Shown here in pieces: positions 8,031 through 16,926 of a DNA stretch of 64,000 nt; position 1 is the first letter of the stretch; each line of letters begins with the position of its first letter. The DNA lies in assembly GCA_035624785.1 (NCBI GenBank), contig DASPQV010000007.1, forward strand, positions 1 to 64,000, read 5' to 3'. Under the pieces are notes generated by a model. The model did no database searches, was not told where the DNA came from, and saw only the letters and a program-made list of their open reading frames with translations. Made by a program: the position numbers and the translations under genes. This DNA comes from JAJZNI01 sp035624785 (GTDB lineage: Bacteria; Chloroflexota; Dormibacteria; Aeolococcales; Aeolococcaceae).

Positions 8031-9362
8031 TTACGGCTGCACCAGCGGGAGCGGCGACGACGGCGTGAGCAGCCGCCGCGTTGTCTCCAGTCCCCAGCGG
8101 TCGAGGGCATCCAGCGGGTCTCCGGAAGCTCGCAGACCTCCATGGCGCTCCACGATCGCCGCCCACTCCTCACGGCGCTCCATCTCCGGTCGTGCCACCA
8201 GGCAGTCGGGGTCGTTGATCCAGAAGCGGCCATGGAGGAAGGCGCGCGCCCCAACCGCCAGCGCGGCGCCCCGCTGCGACGGGCTGGTCAGGTCCTCGCC
8301 GTCCCGCGGCTCGTAATTGGTGGCGATGTCCGGGCCCACCCGCATGGCATCGACCAGCCCGGCGCTGGGCAGGAGGGGTGCGCCGCAGCCGAGCAGCGTC
8401 GCCTCGCTGCCGGCGGCGTCGCGGATCAGCAGCAGCGCCTGGCGGTAAGCCTCGATCGGCGAAGCATCCTGGTGCCGCCGGCCAGGCAGCGCCCCGGCAT
8501 ACAGGAAGTCGAGCTTGAAGTAGTCGAACCCCCACTCCGAGAGCTTCCGGAAGACGCCCGCGAGCCAATCGGCCGCGTCGGGGTGAGTGACGTCCAGGAC
8601 GCCGAGCCGCTGGTCCCAGTGACGGGCCGGGTCGGCGCCCTCCACCATCCAGCCCTGGTGCGCGGTGAGGAGGCGGCTGCGCTCGCCGGCCAGCAGCGGC
8701 GCGATCCAGATACCCGCCCGGTACCCCGCTCCCCGGATCTCCGCGGCCACGTCCACGAGCGGCCGGCCGAACCGCGGCGAGGTCGACAGCCAGTCCCCGA
8801 TCTCCGCCTCATGTCCGTCGTCGACCTGGATGACCCCGATGGGCAGCCCGAGCCTGGCCGCGGCGGCGAGGTTCTCGGTCACCCCCGCGGCTCTGACTTG
8901 GGCGAAATACGCGTACCAGCTGCACCAAACGGGGGGAAGCGAACCGACCGGGGGAAGGCAGTGATGGCGGGCGAAACGATCCGCCCAGCTCGCCAGGCCC
9001 GCCTCCAGGGACGGGGCCGCGACCACCATCTCCTCGACCGGGCCGTCGCCACTGATTAGCAGGCGCCCCTGCGACGCCCGCGCTCGGATCGAGGGAACCT
9101 CGAGGTCGGGCCGGAGCGCGTACCAGATCCGCGCCTCCCCGCCCTCTCGGGGGCCCACCGCCAGCAGTCCCTCGCCCTGGAAGCCGGACCCGGGCAACTC
9201 CGTATCGGGCCGGTAGCCGGTGACCTGCCGGGCGCGGTCGGGCGGCCGCGGGGAGCCCCCGGTGGCGGGGTGGATGCCGGCTGGGCTCCACGACTGCCAG
9301 CCCGACTCGTAGACCAGGAGGTCCGAGGCGGGGCCGGTCTCCGCGACCTCCACGAACTCCAT
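8031..9362 (-). CDS. Alpha-galactosidase-like glycoside hydrolase, GH36 clan D
   Basis: A 443-residue melibiase-family enzyme (alpha-galactosidase or a related alpha-glycosidase). The barrel motifs CSWYAYF, IQVDDGHEAEIGDW, GIWIAPLLA, and WGFDYFKLDFLYAG (nucleophile Asp in KLD) are clear; MRVGPDIATNY holds the expected acid/base Asp and WINDPDCL follows. The N-terminal beta domain is shorter than in the 700-residue GH36 enzymes. The start is uncertain: ATG 9362 (used) or ATG 9410, which would overlap the divergent promoter. No signal peptide is seen, so it probably acts on imported galactosides. Confidence 0.88.
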   Translation of the reverse strand: MEFVEVAETGPASDLLVYESGWQSWSPAGIHPATGGSPRPPDRARQVTGYRPDTELPGSGFQGEGLLAVGPREGGEARIWYALRPDLEVPSIRARASQGRLLISGDGPVEEMVVAAPSLEAGLASWADRFARHHCLPPVGSLPPVWCSWYAYFAQVRAAGVTENLAAAARLGLPIGVIQVDDGHEAEIGDWLSTSPRFGRPLVDVAAEIRGAGYRAGIWIAPLLAGERSRLLTAHQGWMVEGADPARHWDQRLGVLDVTHPDAADWLAGVFRKLSEWGFDYFKLDFLYAGALPGRRHQDASPIEAYRQALLLIRDAAGSEATLLGCGAPLLPSAGLVDAMRVGPDIATNYEPRDGEDLTSPSQRGAALAVGARAFLHGRFWINDPDCLVARPEMERREEWAAIVERHGGLRASGDPLDALDRWGLETTRRLLTPSSPLPLVQP

Positions 9363-9409
9363 GCCGCCGCACAGGGTGGCACCGACGGGCGGCCCTCCAC
9401 GTCTCTCCA

Positions 9410-9415
9410 TACAAT
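9410..9415 (+). promoter_or_regulatory. Near-leaderless -10 box, carboxyltransferase-like gene
   Basis: TACAAT ends 9 nt before the ATG at 9425; no Shine-Dalgarno sequence intervenes. Confidence 0.5.
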
Positions 9416-9424
9416 CGGGCGGTA

Positions 9425-11206
9425 ATGGCGCGCCTGGAGCTCGTCGAGGCCTCACTGCGCTACGGCCAGCAGGCGCTGCTGCTCAGCCGCCTGCGCCAGC
9501 GCCACGCCGTCCGCGCCGCCGAGCTCCTGGACGGCTGCGGCTTCGCCGCCCTCGAGGTGTTCGGCGGAGCCACCTTCGAGGCCCAGCTGCGCTTCCTGGG
9601 CGAGGACCCCTTCGAGCGGTTGCGCGCGCTGCGGGCCGCCGCTCCGGGCACCCCGCTGATGGCGACCCTCGCGGGCCAGATGCTGGTGGGACACCGGCAC
9701 CTTCCCGACGACATAGTGGCCGGCTTCATCCGCCTTGCGGCGGCGGCGGGCATCGACACCTTCCGGCTCATCGACCCGCTCAACGATCCTGAAGGCCTGG
9801 CCGTCGCCGTCCGGGCTGCGAAGGAGGCCGGGTCACGCGCCGAGGGCGGGGTGGTGTGCACGGCGGCACCCGCCGCCACCCTGGCCCGGGTCGCCGCCGG
9901 CCTGGCCGCCCTCGGCTGTGATTCTCTCTGCCTTCACGATCCGCTTGGGGCGGTTGGCTCCGCCCGGGCCGCCGAGCTGGTCCGGGCGCTGGCTGAGGCG
10001 ACCCCCCTGCCGGTCTCGGTGAGCTTCAGCGCTCACACCGGTCAGGCGGCCCTGGCGCTCCGGGCTGCCCACCGCGCCGGGGCGGTCCGGGCGGACGTCT
10101 GCGTCTCGCCCCTGGGCGGTGGCGCCTCGCTGCCATCGGCGGAGTCGGTCATCGCCGGCCTGTCCGGCACCAGCTCGGCGACCTCCGTCCCGCTCGAGCC
10201 GGTGACCCGGGTGGCCCACCTCCTCGAGGAGATCGCCCCGCTCTACGCGGACCTGCTGGACCCGGCGCTCTTCCGCTTCGACGGTGCCGCTCTGCGCGGG
10301 ATGCTCCCGGTATCAGCGATGGGTCACGGCCTCGCCGAGCTTCGCGACCGAGGCGCCCTGGACCGGCTTCCGGACGTCGAGGCGGAGATCACCCGGGTGC
10401 GTCGGGAGCTCGGGGATCCTCCCCCGGTATCGCCATTTCCCGAGCTGATCACCACCCAATCGGTCTACAACGTGTTCGAGGGAGATCGCTACGCCACTCT
10501 GAGCCAGGAGATCAAGGACTACTGCCTCGGGCTCTTCGGCCATCCTCCGGAACCGATCGATCCCGAGGTGCAGCGGCTGGTCATCGGCCGTGAGGAGCCG
10601 ATAACCTGCCGCCCCGCCGACCTGCTGGCTCCGGGGTTGCCACCGGCGGCGCGCGACCTAGCCCGCCAGGGGCTCCGCCACGACCCGGAGGCGGCGGTGT
10701 CCTACGCCCTCTTCGGTGCCGACTTCGCCGCGCTGCTGCGGGGTGAGGCGCTGGTCGAGCGGCTCCCCGACGAACCGGACCCAGCCATCGGCGCTGCCGA
10801 GGAGGCACGGTGGGAACCGGTGGAGCCGGCCGCGCCGGCAGCCCTCGAGCCGGCCTCCATCACCGCCGAGGATGCCCGACATCTCCGCGTCGAGGTCGAC
10901 GGGCAGATCTACGAGGTCCGGGTCTTCGGAGCGCCCGGACCAATCGGTGCCCAACCCGCGCCGCCGGCTGCACCGTCCGCCCCGAGGGTCCGGGATGGAA
11001 CCATCACGGCGCCCATGCAGGGACTGATCCTCAAGGTCACCGTCAGCCTGGGCGAGCCGGTGCAGATCGGGGACGTGGTGGCGGTCCTCGAGGCCATGAA
11101 GATGCAGAACGACATCACCGCGACCCGCTCTGGCAGGGTGGCGGCCATCCATGTCAGGGCCGGCGACGTGGTCGGACCCCAGGCCCCCATCGTCGACATC
11201 GAGTGA
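9425..11206 (+). CDS. Pyruvate-carboxylase-type carboxyltransferase/biotin carrier fusion with altered active site
   Basis: A 593-residue protein with the architecture of PycB/OadA: a DRE-TIM carboxyltransferase barrel (1-300), a post-barrel domain (ELITTQSVYNVFEGDRY, EEPITCRPADLL) and a C-terminal biotinyl domain with a canonical EAMKMQND site, Lys559. The fold markers LEVFGGATFEAQLRFLGEDP and FRLIDPLND are kept, but the metal ligands expected from pyruvate carboxylase are replaced: the Asp of TxRDxxQ is Tyr13 (SLRYGQQ), the carbamylated Lys of IKDMAG is His171 (CLHDPLG) and the HTHD pair is Ser200/Ser202 (VSFSAHTG). Normal transcarboxylation therefore looks impossible. It may be a scaffold or biotin carrier for the carboxylase at 16927, or act by other chemistry. 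Confidence 0.85.
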   Translation: MARLELVEASLRYGQQALLLSRLRQRHAVRAAELLDGCGFAALEVFGGATFEAQLRFLGEDPFERLRALRAAAPGTPLMATLAGQMLVGHRHLPDDIVAGFIRLAAAAGIDTFRLIDPLNDPEGLAVAVRAAKEAGSRAEGGVVCTAAPAATLARVAAGLAALGCDSLCLHDPLGAVGSARAAELVRALAEATPLPVSVSFSAHTGQAALALRAAHRAGAVRADVCVSPLGGGASLPSAESVIAGLSGTSSATSVPLEPVTRVAHLLEEIAPLYADLLDPALFRFDGAALRGMLPVSAMGHGLAELRDRGALDRLPDVEAEITRVRRELGDPPPVSPFPELITTQSVYNVFEGDRYATLSQEIKDYCLGLFGHPPEPIDPEVQRLVIGREEPITCRPADLLAPGLPPAARDLARQGLRHDPEAAVSYALFGADFAALLRGEALVERLPDEPDPAIGAAEEARWEPVEPAAPAALEPASITAEDARHLRVEVDGQIYEVRVFGAPGPIGAQPAPPAAPSAPRVRDGTITAPMQGLILKVTVSLGEPVQIGDVVAVLEAMKMQNDITATRSGRVAAIHVRAGDVVGPQAPIVDIE

Positions 11207-11306
11207 CGGCATCGTTGCGGGAGTGTCACCCGCCGGCACGGAGCTCCGCCCCAGTTCCCCAGGGCGGCGTAACGTCCAGGCTGGTCCTCGCGTTCGGTAG
11301 CCGACG

Positions 11307-12698
11307 ATGAAGCGCGCCGTTGCCATCATCTCGCTGGTCCTGGCGGCCGGCCTGGTCGCCGGGGGGACGCTGGCCGTCCTCGTCGACTCTCATCGGCGAT
11401 CCAGCTTCGCCGCCGCCGCGGCCAGCCTGCAGCGGGCCTGGGCCCGGGATCTGGCCGCGGGGGTGCCGGAGGCCAGCATCGACCCGCTCCAGAAGCAGCT
11501 GCAGACCCAGCGGCCGCAGCAGGACTGGTGGGCGCCGGTCTGGCTTACCTCGGACGGAACCCCCATCATCGATCGTCTCCGGCAGGCAACGATCGCCGCC
11601 TACTCCGCCGCCATGGACGCCCAGCGAGCCAAGGCCCAGGTGGTGCTCAGCGCCTGGGAGCAGCAGGCCGGCACCGACCAGACCTGGATTCCAGCCAGCG
11701 AGATCACCGCTCGGCAGAGCTGGCCGGCGCAGCTCTCCGCCGCCAGCACCCCCAATCAGGTGCAGGCCCTCACCGCCTCCTGGCAGAAGCAGCTCGACAC
11801 CACCAGGGCCGAGGTCCTCGCCGCCCAGCAGCAGGCCAAGATCCAGGCCGACATCGCCGCCGTGGGTGGACCGTCCGGTCTCATCACCGAGGCGCAGACC
11901 GCGATCAGCCGGGCCAGCTCGGACGACCTGGACCCCGGCGACGTGGCCGACCTCCTGCAGCAGCTGGAGGGCGAGGTGCTGGCCGGCGCAGCCGTGTCCG
12001 ACACCGCCGAGCAGCTCTACGCCGCCCTGGAGCAGCTGAATGAGCTGTTCTCCATCAATGACCAGCTCTACTCGGAGATGCGGCCGATCGAGCTGATCGC
12101 GGACCAGGCAGCCGCGGAGGGGACGCCCAACTCGGCCAGCCTGCTCACCCAGTACCGGGCGCTCGACCAAGCCTTCCTCAACGGAACCACCTATGACGAG
12201 CTGAACCCGCTCCTGGCCACCGCGGCGACGCTGCAGTCGGACATCCAGACCGAGCTCTCGGCCAACCAGTGCGGCCACGACGTGGGCCCCGGGAAGGTGA
12301 TCACCATCAACCTCACCCTCCAGGAGGGCGTCTTCTACCAGGACGGGTGCGTGGTGAACGCCACTCCGGTCACCACCGGCCGACCCGGGCTGCGCACGCC
12401 GGCGGGCAGGTTCAGCGTCTTCTTCAAGACCTCTCCGTTCACCATGGTGTCGCCGTGGCCGCCGGGCTCACCCTACTGGTACCCGACCACCACGGTCACC
12501 TGGGTGATGGAGTTCGATGGGGGCGGCTACTTCATCCACGATGCCTACTGGGAGCCCAACGGCGACTACGGCCCAGGCAGCGAGAACAACGTCGGTGCCG
12601 ATGCCGCCAGCCACGGCTGCATCCACATCCCCACCCCGATGATGCGGTGGCTGTACGGCTGGACCCCGTTGGGCGCCCCGGTGATCATCACCAACTGA
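11307..12698 (+). CDS. L,D-transpeptidase (YkuD) with long coiled-coil stalk
   Basis: A 463-residue cell-wall enzyme. A single N-terminal membrane anchor (about 4-27, VAIISLVLAAGLVAGGTLAV) is followed by a 270-residue Ala/Gln-rich helical stalk (SFAAAAASLQRAW to about 320). The YkuD catalytic domain comes last: YFIHDAYWEPN carries the conserved His and ASHGCIHIP the nucleophilic Cys. It should form 3-3 peptidoglycan cross-links or anchor proteins, outside the membrane. The start has no clear Shine-Dalgarno sequence. It converges with the PH-domain pair across a hairpin. Confidence 0.92.
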   Translation: MKRAVAIISLVLAAGLVAGGTLAVLVDSHRRSSFAAAAASLQRAWARDLAAGVPEASIDPLQKQLQTQRPQQDWWAPVWLTSDGTPIIDRLRQATIAAYSAAMDAQRAKAQVVLSAWEQQAGTDQTWIPASEITARQSWPAQLSAASTPNQVQALTASWQKQLDTTRAEVLAAQQQAKIQADIAAVGGPSGLITEAQTAISRASSDDLDPGDVADLLQQLEGEVLAGAAVSDTAEQLYAALEQLNELFSINDQLYSEMRPIELIADQAAAEGTPNSASLLTQYRALDQAFLNGTTYDELNPLLATAATLQSDIQTELSANQCGHDVGPGKVITINLTLQEGVFYQDGCVVNATPVTTGRPGLRTPAGRFSVFFKTSPFTMVSPWPPGSPYWYPTTTVTWVMEFDGGGYFIHDAYWEPNGDYGPGSENNVGADAASHGCIHIPTPMMRWLYGWTPLGAPVIITN

Positions 12699-12731
12699 CC
12701 GGCGCGCTCAGCGACCATTGAGGCGCGCCGG
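12699..12731. terminator. Hairpin between convergent genes, candidate bidirectional terminator
   Basis: CCGGCGCGCTCA and TGAGGCGCGCCGG pair around an 8-nt loop with one bulged base, directly after the L,D-transpeptidase stop and before the YdbT-like stop. There is no T-tract on either side, so it fits the U-tract-less stem-loops of GC-rich genomes. TGAGGCGCGCC recurs at 12755-12765. Confidence 0.5.
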
Positions 12732-12748
12732 CCGGAACGGACCGGTGT

Positions 12749-14296
12749 TCAGCTGAGGCGCGCCCGCCGCGCCCGGCGCGCCAGCATGCTCAGGTCGTCG
12801 ACCAGCCGGTCGGCCTCGCCTTGGTCCCGGCAGAGCGCCTCGCCGACCCAGCGATGGCCGGCGGTGTCGACCCGCAGGTCGGCGAGCCGGAGGGCCCGGA
12901 GCAGGGGACCCGTCCTCAGCCGGATGCTCTGCACCTTCTCGAGCGGGACGACCACGGTCGATGGCCGCACTCTGCCGGTCTGGGTGACCAGGTATCGCTG
13001 ATCGTTCCAGGCCCGCAGGTAGTGGTAGGAGAGGGGGGCCCGGATGGTGGCGCGGGGCGGCGGAGCGCACCCCCGGCCGAGGACCAGGGGCGCTCCCGGC
13101 ATGACCCGGGACACCAGCCACTGAGCCTCGGCAACGCTGGCCACCGGAGCCAGCAGGCGGGCCACCTGGCGGGCCTCCGCCTGGCGCACCGGACCGGGTT
13201 GGCGGGCCACGTCCAGCTCCACCCGCGCCCAGCCGAAGGGCCGCCACAGCAGCGGCCGGAGCAGGCGGACCGCCTGGACCCTCGCGTAGGGGACGGTCTC
13301 GTGGCGCTTCTGGAGCAGCCCGCGGTGCAGGCGCAGGCCATCCGGGGCCTCGCCGATCGTGAAGTCGAAGTCGGTATTGACGAAGCGCGCCGCCTCCAGA
13401 CCGAGGGCTACCAGGGCGGTGGCCAGACCGCTGATCAGCGAGGTCACCGTCTCGGTGCTGTCCCTGGTTGGGGCGGCCACGGCGGCCAGCAGCCCCAACA
13501 GCACCACCACCGTGATCCCGCCGAACACCGGGCCGCGGAGCAGCGCCGCCGCCACCAGCCGCCCGTTGTCGACATGGAAGAGCGGCAGGGCGGGTGGCTC
13601 GGGAGTCTCGGCAGCCAGACCGTGGGCCAGCGCGAGCAGCTGTGCCCGCACCGCGGCGGCGTCCTGGTTGCGCAGATAGGCGAGACGGCCGTGCTGATGA
13701 TGGCCCACCCCGGCGGAGATGACCCTGACCTCGGCCAGTCCCAGCAGCCGCGCGGTGAGCGGCGCCACGATGTCGACGGCCTGGATCCTGCGGAGGGGGA
13801 ACCTCAGCGACTGGCGGACGATCAGCCCGGTGTCGATCTGAAGCTCGTCGCCCACCACGCGCCAGCGGGTGACCAGCCAGGAGACCACCCCGGTGACCAA
13901 GGTGAGCAGGACCAGGGCGCCGAGCACGAGAGCGTCGATCAGCGCGTCGGTCTGCCCTCCACGCCCGGCCGGAGGACCGCTGGTCCCGCCCCCACCGGCG
14001 AGGTTGGCCAGCGTGTAGAGGACCGGGATGACCAGGATGCCGACCGTCACCCCGAACCGCGCCACCGGTGACAGGGGGTGGAGCCGCGACCAGCGGCCCG
14101 ACAGGGCGCCCACCGAAGCTGGCACCGGCCATTGCGAGGGCGCCGGCGATGGCCGCGACGCCGGGCCCGAGGCGGGTGTCAGCTCTGGCCGGCCCTGGGG
14201 GGAAGGTGGCGCGGGCGGGCCTTCGGCCGGTAGCGGCGGTAGCGGCGACCGCCCCGGGGGAGGCGGTGGTGGCGGCGGTGCGGGGGACGTCCCCAT
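12749..14296 (-). CDS. YdbT-like PH-domain (bPH_2) membrane protein
   Basis: A 515-residue protein with three bPH_2-type beta-sandwich segments (around WRVVGDELQIDTGLIVRQ, DGLRLHRGLLQKRHETVPYARVQ and NDQRYLVTQTGRVRPSTVVVPLEKVQSIR), each next to hydrophobic helices; about four to six membrane segments in all. The first 70 residues are Pro-rich and include a run of ten prolines. It follows its YdbS-like partner by 23 nt. YdbS/YdbT pairs are widespread membrane proteins of unclear role, implicated in some species in antimicrobial resistance. Confidence 0.85.
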   Translation of the reverse strand: MGTSPAPPPPPPPPGRSPLPPLPAEGPPAPPSPQGRPELTPASGPASRPSPAPSQWPVPASVGALSGRWSRLHPLSPVARFGVTVGILVIPVLYTLANLAGGGGTSGPPAGRGGQTDALIDALVLGALVLLTLVTGVVSWLVTRWRVVGDELQIDTGLIVRQSLRFPLRRIQAVDIVAPLTARLLGLAEVRVISAGVGHHQHGRLAYLRNQDAAAVRAQLLALAHGLAAETPEPPALPLFHVDNGRLVAAALLRGPVFGGITVVVLLGLLAAVAAPTRDSTETVTSLISGLATALVALGLEAARFVNTDFDFTIGEAPDGLRLHRGLLQKRHETVPYARVQAVRLLRPLLWRPFGWARVELDVARQPGPVRQAEARQVARLLAPVASVAEAQWLVSRVMPGAPLVLGRGCAPPPRATIRAPLSYHYLRAWNDQRYLVTQTGRVRPSTVVVPLEKVQSIRLRTGPLLRALRLADLRVDTAGHRWVGEALCRDQGEADRLVDDLSMLARRARRARLS

Positions 14297-14319
14297 CTCC
14301 GGGCTCCGCAGGCCTGCGG

Positions 14320-14832
14320 TCAGATCCCCGACGCCCTCGCCTCACCGAGGGCGGCGAGCCGGTCGCGGAGCCGGGTGGCATCAGCCGTGCGCAGGCCCGG
14401 GATGCGCGCATCGGTGGCCGCGGCTGCGGTGTGGAGCTGGACCGTCGCCAGGTCGAAGAGGCGGTCCACCGGTCCTGCGCTGACATCGACGAACTGCATG
14501 CGTCCGAAGGGGACGACGGTCAGCCGGCGGAAGAGGAGGCCGCGCCGGACCATCAGGTCGTCATCCCGCTCCAGGTAGCCCCAGGCCCGATAGCGGCCGC
14601 GCTCGATCGCCCAGCCCGTGGCCGTCAGCAGGAGCGCGACCAACGCGCCGGCGCCGGCCCCGGCGGCGGCTCCGCCGCCCACGGCACCGCTCGCGGCCAC
14701 CTCGGCGATGGCTCTGCCGGTCAGCGCTCCGGCCCCGGCCAGCACCACCGCAAGTCCCGTGCCGGTGAGCCCGATGACCATCTGGCGGGCCAGCCAGAAG
14801 CGCGGTGACGGGCGCGAGTAGGCGGGCTCCAT
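14320..14832 (-). CDS. YdbS-like PH-domain membrane protein
   Basis: A 170-residue protein with two membrane helices (about 17-37 and 43-74, Gly/Ala-rich) and one bPH_2 domain (YLERDDDLMVRRGLLFRRLTVVPFGRMQ). It is the short partner of the YdbT-like protein and is transcribed first. The ATG at 14832 lies 7 nt behind TACCAT, a leaderless-type arrangement. Confidence 0.85.
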   Translation of the reverse strand: MEPAYSRPSPRFWLARQMVIGLTGTGLAVVLAGAGALTGRAIAEVAASGAVGGGAAAGAGAGALVALLLTATGWAIERGRYRAWGYLERDDDLMVRRGLLFRRLTVVPFGRMQFVDVSAGPVDRLFDLATVQLHTAAAATDARIPGLRTADATRLRDRLAALGEARASGI

Positions 14833-14839
14833 GGGCGGG

Positions 14840-14845
14840 ATGGTA
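14840..14845 (-). promoter_or_regulatory. Leaderless -10 box, PH-domain pair
   Basis: TACCAT on the minus strand ends 7 nt before the ATG at 14832. Confidence 0.5.
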
Positions 14846-14904
14846 CGGAGGGGGATGGGGCGCGCGAAAGTCAGGGCAACGGGAGGTTACCCTGGGGCGC
14901 CGCG

Positions 14905-15237
14905 CTAACGGTCGCGCCGCCGCTTCCGATCCCGCCGCTGCCTCACCTCCCCGCTGAGGTCCGCCATCGAGGCCTCAACCGCGTCGGCGAAAGCCCGCGA
15001 CGCCCGGACCGCCTGCTCGCGGACCATATGGTCGTGCAGCGCCTCTCCGAGGGCATCGAATGCGCTCCCGATCTGCCGCCCCAGCACCTCCAGGGCGTCG
15101 CTGACCGCGCGTCCCGTCTCCTCCTCCCCCTCGCTGCGGTCCTCGACGCTTCTCCGGTAGTGCTCGCGGATCCGGGAACCCAGGTCGGAGAAGTTCCGAC
15201 CCACCTCCTGCCACGCGTCGCCGCTCTCTCTCGCCAT
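14905..15237 (-). CDS. Small helical charged protein, unknown function
   Basis: A 110-residue, almost entirely helical protein: acidic/basic mixed N-terminal half (GDAWQEVGRNFSDLGSRIREHY), a middle amphipathic stretch and a strongly basic tail (RQRRDRKRRRDR). I do not recognise a named family; the layout recalls small actinobacterial helical proteins without assigned function. Unlike most neighbours it has a clear Shine-Dalgarno sequence, GGAGG about 9 nt before the ATG, which supports it being real. It is divergent from the GH13 gene. Confidence 0.7.
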   Translation of the reverse strand: MARESGDAWQEVGRNFSDLGSRIREHYRRSVEDRSEGEEETGRAVSDALEVLGRQIGSAFDALGEALHDHMVREQAVRASRAFADAVEASMADLSGEVRQRRDRKRRRDR

Positions 15238-15272
15238 CCCTCAGCCTCCAGGCCACTGGTTCAACCCTAAGC

Positions 15273-16853
15273 ATGCGCTCGGTCTGGTGGCACGACGCCG
15301 TCCTCTACCACGTCTACGTTCGGAGCTTCGCCGACAGCGACGGCGACGGGGTGGGCGACCTCCCCGGGGTGACCCGCCACCTCGACCATCTGCGCTGGCT
15401 CGGCGCCGAGGGGATCTGGCTGTCTCCGACCGCGGTGAGCCCCGATGCCGACTTCGGTTACGACGTCAGCGACTACCGGCACGTCCAGCCGGCATTCGGC
15501 GGCGATGAGGCTCTGGACGAGCTCATCGAGGCCGCCCACCGAGTGGGGATTCGGGTGCTCCTCGACCTCGTCCCCAACCACACGAGCGTGGAGCATCCCT
15601 GGTTTGCCGACGCTCGGCGGGGACCGGGCGCCCAGCACCGCGACTGGTACGTCTGGGCTGAGGGACGGGACGGCCGGCCACCCAACAACTGGCTGAGCGA
15701 TTTCGGAGGCTGGGAAGGGCGGCGCAGCGCCTGGATCCATGACCCGGCGAGTGGCCAGTGGTACCTGAGCTCCTTCCTGCCCGAGCAGGTCGACCTCAAC
15801 TGGCGCAACCGGGCGGTGCAGGCCCAGTTCATCCGGATCATCGACGAGTGGTTCCGCCGCGGCGCCGACGGGCTGCGCATCGACGTCGCCCACAAGCTGG
15901 TGGTCGACGCCGAACTGCGCGACGACCCCGCGCCCGATCCGGACGACGATCCGGTCAGCCGGGCCCGGGGCCAGCGCCAGACCATGAACGCCGAGCTTCC
16001 CGAGCTCCACGACATCCTCCGTTCCTGGCGGCGCCTGGCGGATTCCTTTGAACCTCCCCGCCTTCTCCTGGGCGAGACCTACGTCGGCGACCTGAGCCGG
16101 ATGGCCGCCTTCCACGGCAGCGGCGATGAGCTCCACCTGACCCTGAATGTCCCCTTCCTGTCGACGAGGTTCCGGGCGCCCGACCTCCGAGGCGTCATCC
16201 AGGCAACTCGGGACGCCCTTCCGGGCGGTGCATGGCCGCTCTGGTGCGGCTCCAACCATGACGACGGCCGGTTCGCATCGCGCTGGTGCCACGGCGACGA
16301 GCGGCTTGCCCGCTGCGCGCTCATGCTCCTGCTGACCCTCCCGGGCACGCCCCTCCTCTACTACGGCGACGAGATCGGCATGACCGAGGTGGAGATCCCC
16401 GAGACGCGGCGGCGGGACCGGGCGGGCGGCCGCGACCGGGGGCGGACGCCGATGCAGTGGTGTGAAGCCCCCGGCGGGGGCTTCACCAGCGCGGAGGTGG
16501 AGCCGTGGTTGCCCCTCGGCGACTGCGGGCAGCGTTCGGTGGCTGGCCAGCGCGCCGACCCCACCTCGACGCTTCACCTCTGCCGCGACCTGATCGCGGC
16601 CCGCCGGGCCCGGCCGGCGCTCCGCCGCCAGCCGGCCGAGTGGCTCCCCGCTGCCGAGGGAGTCATCGCCTGGCGCGGTGGTGACGCTCACGCCGTCGTC
16701 ATCAACCTCGGCGACGAATCGGCACAGGTCGGCGGGCTCGAGGGCCGCGTCGCCGTGGGCACGGACCGGAGCCTCGAGCGGGACCAGATCGGCGGCCGCC
16801 TCACCCTGCCACCACGGAGCGGGGTGCTGGTCGACCTTCAGCCGCTTCCCTGA
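15273..16853 (+). CDS. GH13 alpha-glucosidase / oligo-1,6-glucosidase-like enzyme
   Basis: A 526-residue cytoplasmic alpha-amylase-family hydrolase. The four conserved regions are present: DLVPNHTS (I), GLRIDVAHK with nucleophile Asp (II), LLGETYV with acid/base Glu (III) and SNHDDGR (IV). The N-terminus WWHDAVLYHVYVRSFADSDGDGVGD is of the type seen in GH13 glucosidases and trehalose-handling enzymes. There is no signal peptide. It probably hydrolyses short alpha-glucosides (maltose, isomaltose, sucrose or trehalose family); the exact linkage is not predictable. A normal C-terminal beta domain is present. Confidence 0.93.
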   Translation: MRSVWWHDAVLYHVYVRSFADSDGDGVGDLPGVTRHLDHLRWLGAEGIWLSPTAVSPDADFGYDVSDYRHVQPAFGGDEALDELIEAAHRVGIRVLLDLVPNHTSVEHPWFADARRGPGAQHRDWYVWAEGRDGRPPNNWLSDFGGWEGRRSAWIHDPASGQWYLSSFLPEQVDLNWRNRAVQAQFIRIIDEWFRRGADGLRIDVAHKLVVDAELRDDPAPDPDDDPVSRARGQRQTMNAELPELHDILRSWRRLADSFEPPRLLLGETYVGDLSRMAAFHGSGDELHLTLNVPFLSTRFRAPDLRGVIQATRDALPGGAWPLWCGSNHDDGRFASRWCHGDERLARCALMLLLTLPGTPLLYYGDEIGMTEVEIPETRRRDRAGGRDRGRTPMQWCEAPGGGFTSAEVEPWLPLGDCGQRSVAGQRADPTSTLHLCRDLIAARRARPALRRQPAEWLPAAEGVIAWRGGDAHAVVINLGDESAQVGGLEGRVAVGTDRSLERDQIGGRLTLPPRSGVLVDLQPLP

Positions 16854-16912
16854 CCGCAACTCTGCCGGCATCCCGGCGCTGAGCGCGCGCTCGGCGCGGG
16901 GGCGGTGCGTGG

Positions 16913-16918
16913 CACCAT
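16913..16918 (+). promoter_or_regulatory. Leaderless -10 box, biotin carboxylase gene
   Basis: CACCAT ends 8 nt before the GTG at 16927, the start implied by the protein family. Confidence 0.4.
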
Positions 16919-16926
16919 CGGGATCG

